NCBI RefSeq assembly: GCF_020097135.1
Contig: NZ_CP083608.1
Location: 1,364,001 to 1,428,000 of the forward strand
DNA from: Macrococcus armenti
Lineage (GTDB): Bacteria; Bacillota; Bacilli; Staphylococcales; Staphylococcaceae
Length of the DNA: 64,000 bases
Reading direction: 5' to 3'
Shown here: in pieces, positions 33,235 to 41,791 of the stretch
Numbering within the stretch: the first letter of the stretch is position 1
Layout of the letters: each line of letters opens with the position of its first letter
Program-made: the position numbers and the translations under genes
Notes under the pieces: generated by a model
The model's input: the letters and a program-made list of their open reading frames with translations, nothing else
What the model was told of the DNA's origin: nothing
Databases searched by the model: none

Positions 33235-33262
33235 TTGAAACTTAAATTAATTTAAGTATAAT
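33235..33262 (+). promoter_or_regulatory. CI promoter with operator
   Basis: TTGAAA (33235-33240) and TATAAT (33257-33262) with a 16-base spacer. The perfect palindrome ACTTAAATTAATTTAAGT (33240-33257) fills the spacer. It shares the ACTTA half-site with the cro-side operator, so one repressor probably controls both promoters. Confidence 0.8.
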
Positions 33263-33285
33263 AATAAGTATAGGAGGTGTTAATA

Positions 33286-33927
33286 ATGAGTTTTGCTACA
33301 ACTATCAAAAGAATACGATTAGAAAAAAAGATGAATAAAACGCAGTTTGCTAAATTACTAGGCGTGAGCGATGCGATGATTCATCACTGGGAAAAAGGTA
33401 CGAATGAGCCGCGAATGGGTAGAATTCAAAATATTTCTGAAATACTGAATGTACCACTAAGTGAATTATTAGATTTCGAGAACGAAGTTCAAAGTATTGA
33501 ATTATCAACTGAAGAGACTGACATCGATTATTTCGGTAAAGTATCTGCTGGTAATTTCGAGAATGTTTCTATTGATGAAGGAACATTGAAAGTGCCATCT
33601 TCAATATTTAGGAGTTATAAACCTGAAGAATGCATAGGTCTTCAAGTTAATGGCGATTCGATGAATAAAGTTTTAGCAAATGGCAGTTATATAGTAGTAG
33701 TAGATTATAGAAGAACCGCTAATTATACTTTAAATACGAACGATATTTTAGTTTTGCGAGTTGGTAATGAATATACAGTGAAGCGCGTGAGAAAAACAGA
33801 AACTAAAATCCATTTAGATCCTGTATCGTTTTCAGATGAATTTAAAACAAACACATTCGACATCGACTCAGAAGACACAATTGAAGTTGTAGGAAAAGTG
33901 ATATATAACTATCAGATATTCGATTGA
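33286..33927 (+). CDS. CI-like repressor with S24 peptidase domain
   Basis: A 213-residue repressor that maintains lysogeny. The HTH is KMNKTQFAKLLGVSDAMIHHWE; the LexA/S24 domain has the Ala-Gly cleavage site in VSAGNFEN, the Ser in VNGDSMNKVL and the Lys in YTVKRVRK. DNA damage (RecA) should trigger self-cleavage. The ATG at 33286 has AGGAGG eight bases upstream; an upstream GTG is unlikely. A hairpin follows the gene. Confidence 0.93.
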   Translation: MSFATTIKRIRLEKKMNKTQFAKLLGVSDAMIHHWEKGTNEPRMGRIQNISEILNVPLSELLDFENEVQSIELSTEETDIDYFGKVSAGNFENVSIDEGTLKVPSSIFRSYKPEECIGLQVNGDSMNKVLANGSYIVVVDYRRTANYTLNTNDILVLRVGNEYTVKRVRKTETKIHLDPVSFSDEFKTNTFDIDSEDTIEVVGKVIYNYQIFD

Positions 33928-33953
33928 AGAGGGTTCCCTCCCTCTCAATCTTT
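33923..33953 (+). terminator. hairpin after CI gene
   Basis: The arms ATTG-A-AGAGGG and CCCTCT-CAAT pair with one bulged A, followed by a short CTTTATC tail. This is a moderate terminator ending the CI transcript before the Ltp-like gene. Confidence 0.55.
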
Positions 33954-33989
33954 ATCATAAATATAAATTAATATAAAGGAGATGTAAGA

Positions 33990-34520
33990 ATGGCTAAGAA
34001 AGAAACTTATTATGATGCGAATGGTAATCCTGTTCAAGTCAAAAAGAAACGTAATCCATTTTTAATTGGATGTGGAGGGTTGTTGTTATTATTAATTCTT
34101 TTAGGTGCCTGCACTGCTGCTTTAGGCGGTAATAATGATGATGCAACAAAAGATACAAAGACAACAACGACTACGACAGATAAAAAAGAAGCAACAACAG
34201 AAGAAAAGAAAGATAATGCAACAGCACAACAGAAAGCAGCATTAGCTAAAGCTGAAACTTATAGCGATATGATGCACATGAGTAAAAAAGGTATCTACAA
34301 TCAATTAACGTCTGAAGCTGATAAATTTAAGCCTGAAGATGCTCAATACGCAGTAGACAACTTAAAAGCTGATTACAAAGAGAACGCTTTAAAGAAAGCT
34401 GAATCATATCAAAAAGACCAAAACATGAGTGCCGATGCTATTCTTACACAGTTAACTTCTGAAATTGAAGGTTTTACTCAAGAAGAAGCGCAATACGCTG
34501 TAGATAATTTATCGAAGTAA
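33990..34520 (+). CDS. Ltp-like membrane/lipoprotein, probable superinfection exclusion
   Basis: A 176-residue protein. After a charged N-terminus, a hydrophobic helix (residues 24-46) contains LLGAC, which could be a lipobox (Cys41). A Thr/Lys/Glu linker follows, then two homologous helical repeats ending AQYAVDNL (residues 82-125 and 130-175), typical of the Ltp host-surface family. The phage TP-J34 Ltp protein blocks DNA entry of other phages. Its location between CI and integrase is where lysogenic-conversion genes lie. RBS AAGGAG is present. Confidence 0.82.
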   Translation: MAKKETYYDANGNPVQVKKKRNPFLIGCGGLLLLLILLGACTAALGGNNDDATKDTKTTTTTTDKKEATTEEKKDNATAQQKAALAKAETYSDMMHMSKKGIYNQLTSEADKFKPEDAQYAVDNLKADYKENALKKAESYQKDQNMSADAILTQLTSEIEGFTQEEAQYAVDNLSK

Positions 34521-34529
34521 AAATCGAAT

Positions 34530-34565
34530 AATAAGGGTGTGTTTTGGCGTGCCCTTATTTTTTAT
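34530..34565 (+). terminator. terminator between Ltp-like gene and integrase
   Basis: The stem AATAAGGG/CCCTTATT with a GC-containing loop and six following T's lies ten bases after the Ltp-like stop codon. Confidence 0.8.
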
Positions 34566-34592
34566 ACACTTTTTTATGAAAGGAGCTATAAT

Positions 34593-35639
34593 ATGGCTAC
34601 ATTTACAGTATATAAACGCATAAAAAAAAGCGGTTATTCGTGGCAGTATGACGTTAAGGACCCATCATTTAAAAACGGCAAGAAACGTAAGTCAGGCTTC
34701 AAAACAAAAGCTGATGCAACGAATGCTGCACTTGAATTGATTAAGCAGATTGATGAGGGTAATCATATTCAAGACGATAAACGATTTAAAGACTATTATA
34801 ATAACTGGCTTGAAATCAATGGCAAACTCGAGTTATCTGATAAGCAAGTCTACTGGTATAAACGAGCTTTAACTTTATTTTTAGATCATTTCGGAGAAAA
34901 TATACTCGTTAAAAACATTACACGTACAGAATATCAAAGTTTTATTACGAATTATTCAAAGGGGCACGTTACTGAAACAGTACGTAAAGTGAATAATTTA
35001 CTTAAAGCATGTTTAAAAGATGCAGTATATGATGGCTACCTCAAAAAAGACCCTACACATAATATCAAATTTAAAGGTACTGTGGAAGCAAAGAAGGAAC
35101 AAGCGAAGTATATGACTATTGAACAGTACGAAGCTGTTATAGACTATTTAAAAGACAAACACGAACGTAGTTCTATATTACTTTATATCCTAGCTATCAC
35201 AGGCGCACGTTTTTCGGAAGTAAATAACTTAAGTTATTCTGACATCAGTATTAAGGATAGCACCATTCATTTACATGGCACTAAAACAGAAAATGCAGAC
35301 AGAATTGTGGAAATATCAAAGAATGACGTTATTTTAATTAATAAGCACCTTTTAAGGCACGCTAAACGTTCTGATGATAAAATCTTCATGTTATCGCACA
35401 CTGCTGTAAATAAGGTATTTAAAAAGCTAAAAACACATATCGGCATATCAGACGAAATTACACCTTATGCTTTAAGGCATACACATGCGTCATACCTCAT
35501 TAGTAAACAGATACCAATCGAATATATTAGTAAAAGATTAGGACATGCTAACATATCAATCACTTTAGATATTTACACACATTTACTTGATGAACATAAA
35601 AAAATACAGGGTCAAAAAGTGAGAGAATTATTCTCTTGA
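34593..35639 (+). CDS. int: tyrosine-type phage integrase
   Basis: A 348-residue site-specific recombinase. The N-terminal arm-binding domain (GYSWQYDVKDP...FKTKADATNAA), a core-binding SAM-like domain (residues about 60-160) and the catalytic domain with Arg in ITGARFSEV, H-x-x-R in YALRHTHASYL, and His then Tyr in LGHANISITLDIYTHLL. It integrates and excises the prophage at the adjacent tRNA-Arg. Start set at the ATG at 34593, with AAAGGAG upstream. Confidence 0.95.
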   Translation: MATFTVYKRIKKSGYSWQYDVKDPSFKNGKKRKSGFKTKADATNAALELIKQIDEGNHIQDDKRFKDYYNNWLEINGKLELSDKQVYWYKRALTLFLDHFGENILVKNITRTEYQSFITNYSKGHVTETVRKVNNLLKACLKDAVYDGYLKKDPTHNIKFKGTVEAKKEQAKYMTIEQYEAVIDYLKDKHERSSILLYILAITGARFSEVNNLSYSDISIKDSTIHLHGTKTENADRIVEISKNDVILINKHLLRHAKRSDDKIFMLSHTAVNKVFKKLKTHIGISDEITPYALRHTHASYLISKQIPIEYISKRLGHANISITLDIYTHLLDEHKKIQGQKVRELFS

Positions 35640-35691
35640 CACTTATTTGACACCTGCACTCTTGAAATAGCGTAACCACGCTAGGTTTTAG

Positions 35692-35716
<25 letters not shown>
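35636..35716. other. prophage/host junction (att site) at tRNA-Arg 3' end
   Basis: The integrase gene ends 50 bases from the 3' end of tRNA-Arg. The tRNA 3' half (from 35692) is the likely crossover core, restored by the phage. The short interval has two TTGACAC direct repeats (35636-35642 and 35647-35653) and small inverted repeats (AGCGTAACCACGCT, CGCTAGGTTTTAGCG) that could be integrase arm sites. The core copy at the other end lies outside the window. Confidence 0.6.
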
Positions 35717-35765
<49 letters not shown>

Positions 35766-35785
35766 AAATATTTAACACAAGATTA

Positions 35786-35815
35786 ATTATAATCAACTTT
35801 AAGTCGTAAAGTCAA
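35786..35815 (-). promoter_or_regulatory. tRNA-Arg promoter
   Basis: TTGACT (35810-35815) and TATAAT (35786-35791) on the minus strand with an 18-base spacer, about 20 bases before the tRNA 5' end. Confidence 0.75.
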
Positions 35816-35939
35816 CAACATTTAGAAAATAAAATAACTAATAATAACATCAATGATTGCGAATTACACAATAATAGGATTAATACATTGTTAAGCGACT
35901 GGAACAAAGGTGTTCTGTTGTTTCGTATGTTAATCGAAA

Positions 35940-35968
35940 GAAGATAGAGACTTATGTCTCTATTTCTT
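35940..35968. terminator. bidirectional terminator after phosphodiesterase gene
   Basis: The stem ATAGAGAC/GTCTCTAT with a 4-base loop, T-rich on both strands, lies just past the stop of the metallophosphoesterase gene. Confidence 0.75.
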
Positions 35969-35970
35969 TT

Positions 35971-36471
35971 CTATAACAAAACGATTTCTTTATCAACAAT
36001 CTCATGTTGTTGATTATAGAATGTAATCATCTGATTTTCCTCTTCGACTGTGAATACTGCATATGTTTCAGTGTCAGCACTTCTCGACTGAGCGATAGAG
36101 CCTGGATTGATACACACAACCCCTTCAATCGTTTCAACACGTTTTATGTGCGTATGACCATAAAATGCTATATTACAGTTCTCTAATGCTGCTGCTTCAG
36201 CAATGCGTTCACGATTTCTTCCTACTTGATAGAGATGTCCGTGCGTAATAAATGCATTAATATGCTGCATCTGTATTTTTTTTGAAGACTCAAACTGACT
36301 TCCAAAATCACAATTGCCAGCCACTTTTATATAGCATTTTAGTTCTGGGTCATGATAATCAAACTCTGAATCTCCAAGATGTATAAACAAATCAGCATCT
36401 TCATGAACAGATACGATATCCGTTAATATATTTTTCATATTATGATTGTCACTAACGATTACCCACTTCAT
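35971..36471 (-). CDS. metallophosphoesterase, YfcE/MJ0936 family (YsnB-like)
   Basis: A 166-residue phosphodiesterase with the calcineurin-like metal motifs in order: SDNHN (residue 7; family usually SD-T/S-H), GDSE, GNCD, THGH and GHTH. The operon with rdgB and murI matches the ysnB-ysnA-racE locus of Bacillus. Substrate in vivo unknown; relatives hydrolyse model phosphodiesters. Last gene of the operon. Confidence 0.9.
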   Translation of the reverse strand: MKWVIVSDNHNMKNILTDIVSVHEDADLFIHLGDSEFDYHDPELKCYIKVAGNCDFGSQFESSKKIQMQHINAFITHGHLYQVGRNRERIAEAAALENCNIAFYGHTHIKRVETIEGVVCINPGSIAQSRSADTETYAVFTVEEENQMITFYNQQHEIVDKEIVLL

Positions 36472-36482
36472 AAGAACACCCC

Positions 36483-37058
36483 TTATAAAATTTGTGATTG
36501 CAATAACTTTTCAATCGCTTTCCCACGATGTGAAATTTGTGCTTTTTCTTCGCCTGTTAATTCAGCAGTTGTTTTCCCGAGACTTGGTACATAGAAGATT
36601 GGATCATATCCAAATCCATTATTACCACGACGTTCTGTTAAAAGCTCGCCTTCTACTTCACCTCTGAAAGTTTTTGTTACTTCTCCTGGAATGCTGACTG
36701 CAATTACACATACAAAACGCGCTTTACGGTCTGTCTGTCCTTCCATTTGCTGAAGTACAAGGTCAAGATTTGATTCATCTGTTGCATCTGCTCCTGAATA
36801 ACGTGCCGAGTATACACCTGGTGCATTATTTAATTCGTCAACTTCAAGTCCTGAATCATCGCTAATTACAATTTTATTTAACAATTTACAAGCATGCTCA
36901 GACTTTAATGCTGCATTTGCTTCAAATGTTGTACCTGTTTCTTCAACATCAAAATCTTCAATCAGTTCTTTTATGCCAATGACTTTATGATTTTTAAATA
37001 TGTGCTTAAAGTCATTAATCTTTCCTTTATTTCCTGTAGCGATTACGATTTCTTTCAT
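36483..37058 (-). CDS. rdgB: XTP/dITP diphosphatase
   Basis: A 191-residue Ham1/RdgB enzyme that hydrolyses non-canonical purine triphosphates (XTP, dITP) to monophosphates and so keeps them out of [18 protein letters not shown] at the N-terminus and [22 protein letters not shown] carry the nucleotide and metal residues. The C-terminal SHRGKA is conserved. Its ATG overlaps the murI stop (ATGA). Confidence 0.94.
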   Translation of the reverse strand: MKEIVIATGNKGKINDFKHIFKNHKVIGIKELIEDFDVEETGTTFEANAALKSEHACKLLNKIVISDDSGLEVDELNNAPGVYSARYSGADATDESNLDLVLQQMEGQTDRKARFVCVIAVSIPGEVTKTFRGEVEGELLTERRGNNGFGYDPIFYVPSLGKTTAELTGEEKAQISHRGKAIEKLLQSQIL

Positions 37059-37861
37059 ATGTCCTCCAAATGTATAGATTCGACTTGTAGTTCAGGTTGT
37101 TTCAACCATTCTTGTGCAATTTCTTTAAAATGCGTTGCATCACCATTTACAAAAAATTGATGTTTCGTATATTGTGGTGTCGTCACATGTTCATTTCTGA
37201 ACGTTAAAATGGCACTCACTTCTCTCGCAGTTTCAAGTCCCGAAGAAATTACTTTCTTTTCTCCATTAAAGTATTCCTGAATATAATGCTGTAATAATGG
37301 ATAATGTGTACATCCTAATATAACAGTATCACTTTTATGCTTTTTATAATATGATAAAGTATTATCGATAACACGCATACTTTCGACCGGATCTTTATAA
37401 CGTCTGCTTTCAACTAACGGCACAAAATCAGGACAGCTTATTCCATCTACATTTATTTTTGGATTAATCATATGTATTTTTTGTTTATATGCGTGAGAAC
37501 GAATTGTCCCTTCAGTTCCAAGTACAAGGACATGATTATTGTTTGTTGTCATAATTGCAGTTCTTGCACCGGGTTCAATAACGCCTAATATGGGAATAGT
37601 GAACATATTACGTAACGTCTCTAATGCTGCAGCAGTCGCTGTGTTGCAAGCAATAACAAGCATCTTTATATTTTGTTCAATTAAAAATTCTGCCAGTTGA
37701 ATCGTATAATTCAATACTTCTTCCTGTGAACGTGGTCCATATGGACAGCGCGCTTCATCACCTAAATAATAAATCGTTTCATTCGGAAGCTGTCGCATAA
37801 TTTCTTTAGCGACTGTCAGACCTCCTACCCCTGAATCAATGACCCCTATCGGTTGATTCAA
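37055..37861 (-). CDS. murI: glutamate racemase
   Basis: A 268-residue racemase supplying D-glutamate for peptidoglycan. It has [15 protein letters not shown], the two catalytic cysteines in [10 protein letters not shown] and [10 protein letters not shown], and PYGPRS for substrate binding. I place the start at TTG 37861 ([10 protein letters not shown]...), with AAGGTGA six bases upstream; this gives normal length, while frames further upstream run into the MarR gene. The start region overlaps that gene by 26 bases. Confidence 0.93.
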   Translation of the reverse strand: MNQPIGVIDSGVGGLTVAKEIMRQLPNETIYYLGDEARCPYGPRSQEEVLNYTIQLAEFLIEQNIKMLVIACNTATAAALETLRNMFTIPILGVIEPGARTAIMTTNNNHVLVLGTEGTIRSHAYKQKIHMINPKINVDGISCPDFVPLVESRRYKDPVESMRVIDNTLSYYKKHKSDTVILGCTHYPLLQHYIQEYFNGEKKVISSGLETAREVSAILTFRNEHVTTPQYTKHQFFVNGDATHFKEIAQEWLKQPELQVESIHLEDI

Positions 37862-38291
37862 TTTGTTCACCTTCTTCTGTTTTTCGGTAAAGCGCATGCG
37901 TATGTGCATAATAATCTGGCGCATCAAATTCAGAACAATTTACGAGTGATTGTAAATACTTCTGACGTTTTATAATAACATCATCGATTAACTTTTGCCC
38001 TTTTTTCGTTAAATGAATGTTTACTTTTCGTTTATCTTCATCGTCTTTTTTTCTAACTGCAAAGTCTTTCTGTACGAGTTGATCCACGAGTTCTGAAGTG
38101 GACGAAATAGCTAAATTTAAATGTTTGGATAACGCGCCAATTGTCATTGCGTCTGTTTCTTTAATCCATTGTACTGCCATAAATTGAATATCCGTAATAT
38201 TATAGGCAATCAGTTCCTGACGCCCTTCATTTTTAATAATATCCGCTAATCTTCTCAATTCATATTCTAAAGCAATAATTTGTTGATCCAT
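37836..38291 (-). CDS. MarR-family regulator (YsmB-like)
   Basis: A 151-residue winged-helix regulator. The HTH reads [27 protein letters not shown] and the wing [17 protein letters not shown]. It heads the murI-rdgB-ysnB operon, as YsmB does beside racE in Bacillus. The region upstream contains TTTATATC/GATATAAA arms (38351-38373) that could be its own operator. Confidence 0.88.
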   Translation of the reverse strand: MDQQIIALEYELRRLADIIKNEGRQELIAYNITDIQFMAVQWIKETDAMTIGALSKHLNLAISSTSELVDQLVQKDFAVRKKDDEDKRKVNIHLTKKGQKLIDDVIIKRQKYLQSLVNCSEFDAPDYYAHTHALYRKTEEGEQIESTDRGH

Positions 38292-38350
38292 AACCTTCTC
38301 CTTTTGTATATAAAACTATCATATCAAATAAATACCCTAATTATTAATAT

Positions 38351-38373
38351 TTATATCGCAATTTGATATAAAA
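38351..38373. promoter_or_regulatory. inverted repeat upstream of MarR gene, possible operator
   Basis: Perfect 8-bp arms TTTATATC and GATATAAA are separated by seven bases between the MarR gene and the sdhB terminator. MarR proteins bind palindromes of this size, so autoregulation is plausible. Confidence 0.4.
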
Positions 38374-38400
38374 AAGGAATGAGACATTGTCTCATTCCTG
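38371..38400 (-). terminator. terminator after sdhB
   Basis: The stem AGGAATGAGAC/GTCTCATTCCT, an almost perfect palindrome, is followed by six T's on the minus strand. It ends the sdhCAB transcript. Confidence 0.9.
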
Positions 38401-38415
38401 AATAATACTTTCATA

Positions 38416-39180
38416 TTAATGTACTTGGTAGTCAGATCCGAAGAATGATTTGAACATCTGGAATGTTGCTTCTCTATTCATCGCTGCAATTGATGTCGTT
38501 AAAGGAATGCCTTTCGGACATGCAGTTACACAGTTTTGTGAGTTACCACATTCAGCAAGTCCACCTTCACCCATTAATGCATGTATACGTTCGTCTTTAT
38601 TCATACTTCCTGTTGGATGTAAGTTAAATAAACGTACTTGTGAAATTGGTTGTGCACCCATAAATTTAGAATTTTTGTTAACGTTCGGACAAACTTCTAA
38701 ACATACACCACACGTCATACATTTAGATAATTCGTAAGCTGTCTGACGTTTCTTCTCAGGCATACGAGGACCTGCGCCTAAATCGTATGTTCCATCAATC
38801 GGAACCCACGCTTTAACACGCTTTAAGTTATCGAACATTTTCGAACGATCTACCTGTAAGTCACGGATGACCGGGAATGTCGCCATCGGTTCTAAACGAA
38901 TCGGTTGTTCTAACGTATCAATAATCGCAGAACATGATTGACGGGCTTTACCGTTAATTACCATTGAACATGCACCACATACTTCTTCTAAACAGTTCAT
39001 ATCCCAAGTAACAGGTGTCGTTTTTTCACCACGATCATTAATTGGATTACGCTGTATCTCCATTAAAGCTGCGATAACGTTCATGTTTGGACGGTAAGGA
39101 ATGACGAAAGTTTCATCATAAGGTGCACTTGTTGCATCTTTTTGACGTTTAATATTTAATTTAATTGTTTTTTCTGCCAT
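38416..39180 (-). CDS. sdhB: succinate dehydrogenase iron-sulfur subunit
   Basis: A 254-residue subunit carrying three Fe-S clusters. The 2Fe-2S ligands are in CLEEVCGACSMVINGKARQSC-type spacing (residues about 64-85, read as CLEEVCGAC); the 4Fe-4S and 3Fe-4S ligands are in CMTCGVCLEVCPN and CGNSQNCVTACPKG. It passes electrons from SdhA FAD to menaquinone in the membrane. Last gene of sdhCAB; starts two bases after the sdhA stop. Confidence 0.96.
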   Translation of the reverse strand: MAEKTIKLNIKRQKDATSAPYDETFVIPYRPNMNVIAALMEIQRNPINDRGEKTTPVTWDMNCLEEVCGACSMVINGKARQSCSAIIDTLEQPIRLEPMATFPVIRDLQVDRSKMFDNLKRVKAWVPIDGTYDLGAGPRMPEKKRQTAYELSKCMTCGVCLEVCPNVNKNSKFMGAQPISQVRLFNLHPTGSMNKDERIHALMGEGGLAECGNSQNCVTACPKGIPLTTSIAAMNREATFQMFKSFFGSDYQVH

Positions 39181-39182
39181 TA

Positions 39183-40946
39183 CTATTTACCCCCTTTAGA
39201 CTTCTTAGAGTAATCACGTACACGTGGTGGAATTAAACTTACATCAACTGGCGCATAAGAAAATTCTGGTGCTTCTTTTGGACCTTTGAATTTTGCCATC
39301 GTTGTTTTTAACCACTCTTCATCGTTACGCTCAGGGAATTCAGGCTTATAGTGTGCACCACGTGACTCGTTACGGTTATATGCACCGATCGTCATTACAC
39401 GTGCTAACACTAACATGTTCCATAATTGACGTGTAAAGAATACAGCCTGGTTACTCCATAATGCTGTATCTTCCATATCGATATCATGGTAGCGTTCCAT
39501 AAGTTCAACAATCTTCTTGTCTGTTTCAAGAAGTCTGTCATTATGACGTACAACTGTTACGTTCGCAGTCATAATTTCACCAAGTTCTTTATGAAGTTTA
39601 TATGCATTTTCTGTACCTTTCATGTTCAGTAATGCATCGAAACGTTTTTGTTCTCTTTCTACTGATTCCTGATAAATCGATTCAGGAACATCTTCGTATG
39701 ATTTTTCTAAACCTTTAATATATTTAATTGCATTCGGTCCTGCAACCATACCACCATAAATTGCTGATAATAATGAGTTTGCACCTAAACGGTTACCACC
39801 GTGTTGTGAGTAATCACATTCACCAGCCGCAAATAATCCAGGGATATTCGTCATCTGATCATAATCTACCCATAATCCACCCATTGAGTAATGCACTGCC
39901 GGGAAGATTTTCATTGGTACTTTACGTGGGTCATCTCCCGTAAACTTCTCATAAATTTCGATGATACCACCAAGTTTAACATCCAGCTCATGCGCATCTT
40001 TATGTGATAGATCAAGGTAAACCATGTTTTCACCGTTAATACCTAGTTTTTGATTCACACATACGTCAAAGATTTCACGTGTCGCGATATCACGTGGTAC
40101 TAAGTTACCGTAATCAGGATACTTCTCCTCTAAGAAATACCAAGGCTTACCGTCTTTATATGTCCAGACACGTCCACCTTCACCACGTGCCGATTCACTC
40201 ATTAAACGCAATTTATCATCACCAGGAATTGCTGTAGGGTGGATTTGAATAAACTCACCGTTCGCATAAATTGCACCTTGCTGATAAACAACCGATGCAG
40301 CTGATCCTGTATTGATCATAGAGTTTGTAGATTTACCGAAAATAATTCCTGGTCCACCTGTAGCCATGATTACTGCGTCAGATTTAAAAGATTGAATTTC
40401 AGATGTCGTTAAGTTCTGAGCTACGATACCACGCGCTTTACCTTCATCATCAATTACAGTACCAAGAAATTCCCATCCTTCATACTTCGTAACTAATCCT
40501 TCAACTTCAAATTTACGTACTTGTTCATCTAAAGCATATAATAATTGCTGACCTGTCGTTGCACCTGCATATGCAGTACGGTGATGTAATGTTCCACCGA
40601 AACGTCGGAAATCAAGTAAACCTTCTGGTGTTCTGTTGAACATTACACCCATACGGTCTAATAAATGGATAATACCAGGTGCTGCCTCTGTCATTGCCTT
40701 TACAGGTGGTTGGTTCGCTAAGAAATCTCCACCGTAAACTGTATCATCAAAGTGAATATAAGGTGAGTCACCTTCACCTTTCGTGTTAACTGCCCCGTTA
40801 ATACCACCTTGCGCACAAACAGAGTGTGAACGTTTCACTGGTACAAGTGAGAATAAATCAACTGGTGTACCTGATTCTGCCACTTTAATTGTTGCCATAA
40901 GACCGGCTAGTCCCCCACCGACAACGATAACGTTACTTTTTGCCAT
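39183..40946 (-). CDS. sdhA: succinate dehydrogenase flavoprotein subunit
   Basis: A 587-residue flavoprotein that oxidises succinate to fumarate. The FAD fold begins VVGGGLAGLMATIKVAESG; RSHSVCAQGGINGA holds the FAD-linking His; HPTAIPGDDKLRLMSESARGEGGRVW contains the active-site residues (read in parts near residues 235-265). C-terminal RNESRGAHYKPEFPERND is conserved. It matches the Bacillus/Staphylococcus menaquinone-linked type. Confidence 0.97.
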   Translation of the reverse strand: MAKSNVIVVGGGLAGLMATIKVAESGTPVDLFSLVPVKRSHSVCAQGGINGAVNTKGEGDSPYIHFDDTVYGGDFLANQPPVKAMTEAAPGIIHLLDRMGVMFNRTPEGLLDFRRFGGTLHHRTAYAGATTGQQLLYALDEQVRKFEVEGLVTKYEGWEFLGTVIDDEGKARGIVAQNLTTSEIQSFKSDAVIMATGGPGIIFGKSTNSMINTGSAASVVYQQGAIYANGEFIQIHPTAIPGDDKLRLMSESARGEGGRVWTYKDGKPWYFLEEKYPDYGNLVPRDIATREIFDVCVNQKLGINGENMVYLDLSHKDAHELDVKLGGIIEIYEKFTGDDPRKVPMKIFPAVHYSMGGLWVDYDQMTNIPGLFAAGECDYSQHGGNRLGANSLLSAIYGGMVAGPNAIKYIKGLEKSYEDVPESIYQESVEREQKRFDALLNMKGTENAYKLHKELGEIMTANVTVVRHNDRLLETDKKIVELMERYHDIDMEDTALWSNQAVFFTRQLWNMLVLARVMTIGAYNRNESRGAHYKPEFPERNDEEWLKTTMAKFKGPKEAPEFSYAPVDVSLIPPRVRDYSKKSKGGK

Positions 40947-40976
40947 TGATATGTCACTCCCCTAAATATCTATAAA

Positions 40977-41588
40977 TTATACAAATGCGAATAATGCTCT
41001 TAAACCAATAAATGTAACGACGATAAATACAACTAATGACACGTAAGCCATTGCATTTTGAGATTTCTGTGATTGTGTAATACCCCAGCTCACTGCAAAC
41101 GACCATAAACCATTCGCGAAGTGGAAGATTACGCTCACAATACCGACTACGTATAAAATTAACGTAATTGGATTACTGAATAAATCCGCCATCATATCAT
41201 AATTGATATGGTGCCCAAGCGCTGCCTGTACACGTGTTTGCCATACGTGCACTGCAATAAAGATAAATGCAATCACGCCAGTAATACGTTGTAATAAGAA
41301 CATCCAGTTACGGAATGTTGAATAACGTTGTACATTGTTTTTCGCCGTAAATGCAATAAAGATACCATAAATTGCATGGAATAAAATCGGCAAATAAATA
41401 ACTAAAGTTTCTAAAGCAATCTTAAATGGTAAATTCCACATAAAATCAGATGCTTTATTAAAGCTTTCTGGCCCTGCTACTGCAAAGTGGTTAATAACTA
41501 AATGCTGAATTAAAAAGACACCTAGCGGAATTACACCAAGTAATGAATGTAGCCTGCGTAATGCAAAAGATTTGTCTGAACTTGCCAA
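40977..41588 (-). CDS. sdhC: succinate dehydrogenase cytochrome b558 subunit
   Basis: A 203-residue membrane anchor with five hydrophobic helices and conserved His residues for haem b (LRRLHSLLGVIPLGVFLIQHL, HAIYGIFIA, VHVWQTRV, FHFANGLWSF, read separately). It anchors SdhAB and reduces menaquinone. The start is TTG at 41588, with GGGGGG about eight bases upstream. First gene of sdhCAB, behind a control region with Fur-like and TTTGTGAAATT motifs. Confidence 0.95.
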   Translation of the reverse strand: MASSDKSFALRRLHSLLGVIPLGVFLIQHLVINHFAVAGPESFNKASDFMWNLPFKIALETLVIYLPILFHAIYGIFIAFTAKNNVQRYSTFRNWMFLLQRITGVIAFIFIAVHVWQTRVQAALGHHINYDMMADLFSNPITLILYVVGIVSVIFHFANGLWSFAVSWGITQSQKSQNAMAYVSLVVFIVVTFIGLRALFAFV

Positions 41589-41630
41589 GTGAGGTCCCCC
41601 CTATAAACTATTAATAATTTCACAAATTTA

Positions 41631-41659
41631 ATAATACGCCTCTTAAGTAATGAAATCAA
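41631..41659 (-). promoter_or_regulatory. sdhCAB promoter
   Basis: TTGATT (41654-41659) and TATTAT (41631-41636) on the minus strand with a 17-base spacer. The start point would lie at or just before AATTTCACAAATTT (41616-41629), the same motif as two copies further upstream, implying that a regulator can block initiation. Confidence 0.7.
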
Positions 41660-41688
41660 GAAACCGATTACATTTTATATTAAAAAAA

Positions 41689-41778
41689 GTTTGTGAAATT
41701 CATTGTTGCTCTTATTGTATCATTTATTAGTATAAATTTGGGCATGAAAATGATTCTCAATTAATGAATTTCACAAAC
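41689..41778. promoter_or_regulatory. 15-bp inverted repeat and Fur-like box upstream of sdhC
   Basis: GTTTGTGAAATTCAT (41689-41703) recurs exactly inverted as ATGAATTTCACAAAC (41764-41778). Each contains TTGTGAA, the half-site of Rex and ResD/SrrA-type redox regulators. Between them TGAAAATGATTCTCA (41745-41759) matches 13 of 15 positions of the Fur core TGATAATNATTATCA. Confidence 0.6.
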
Positions 41779-41791
41779 AATTATTATGTTT

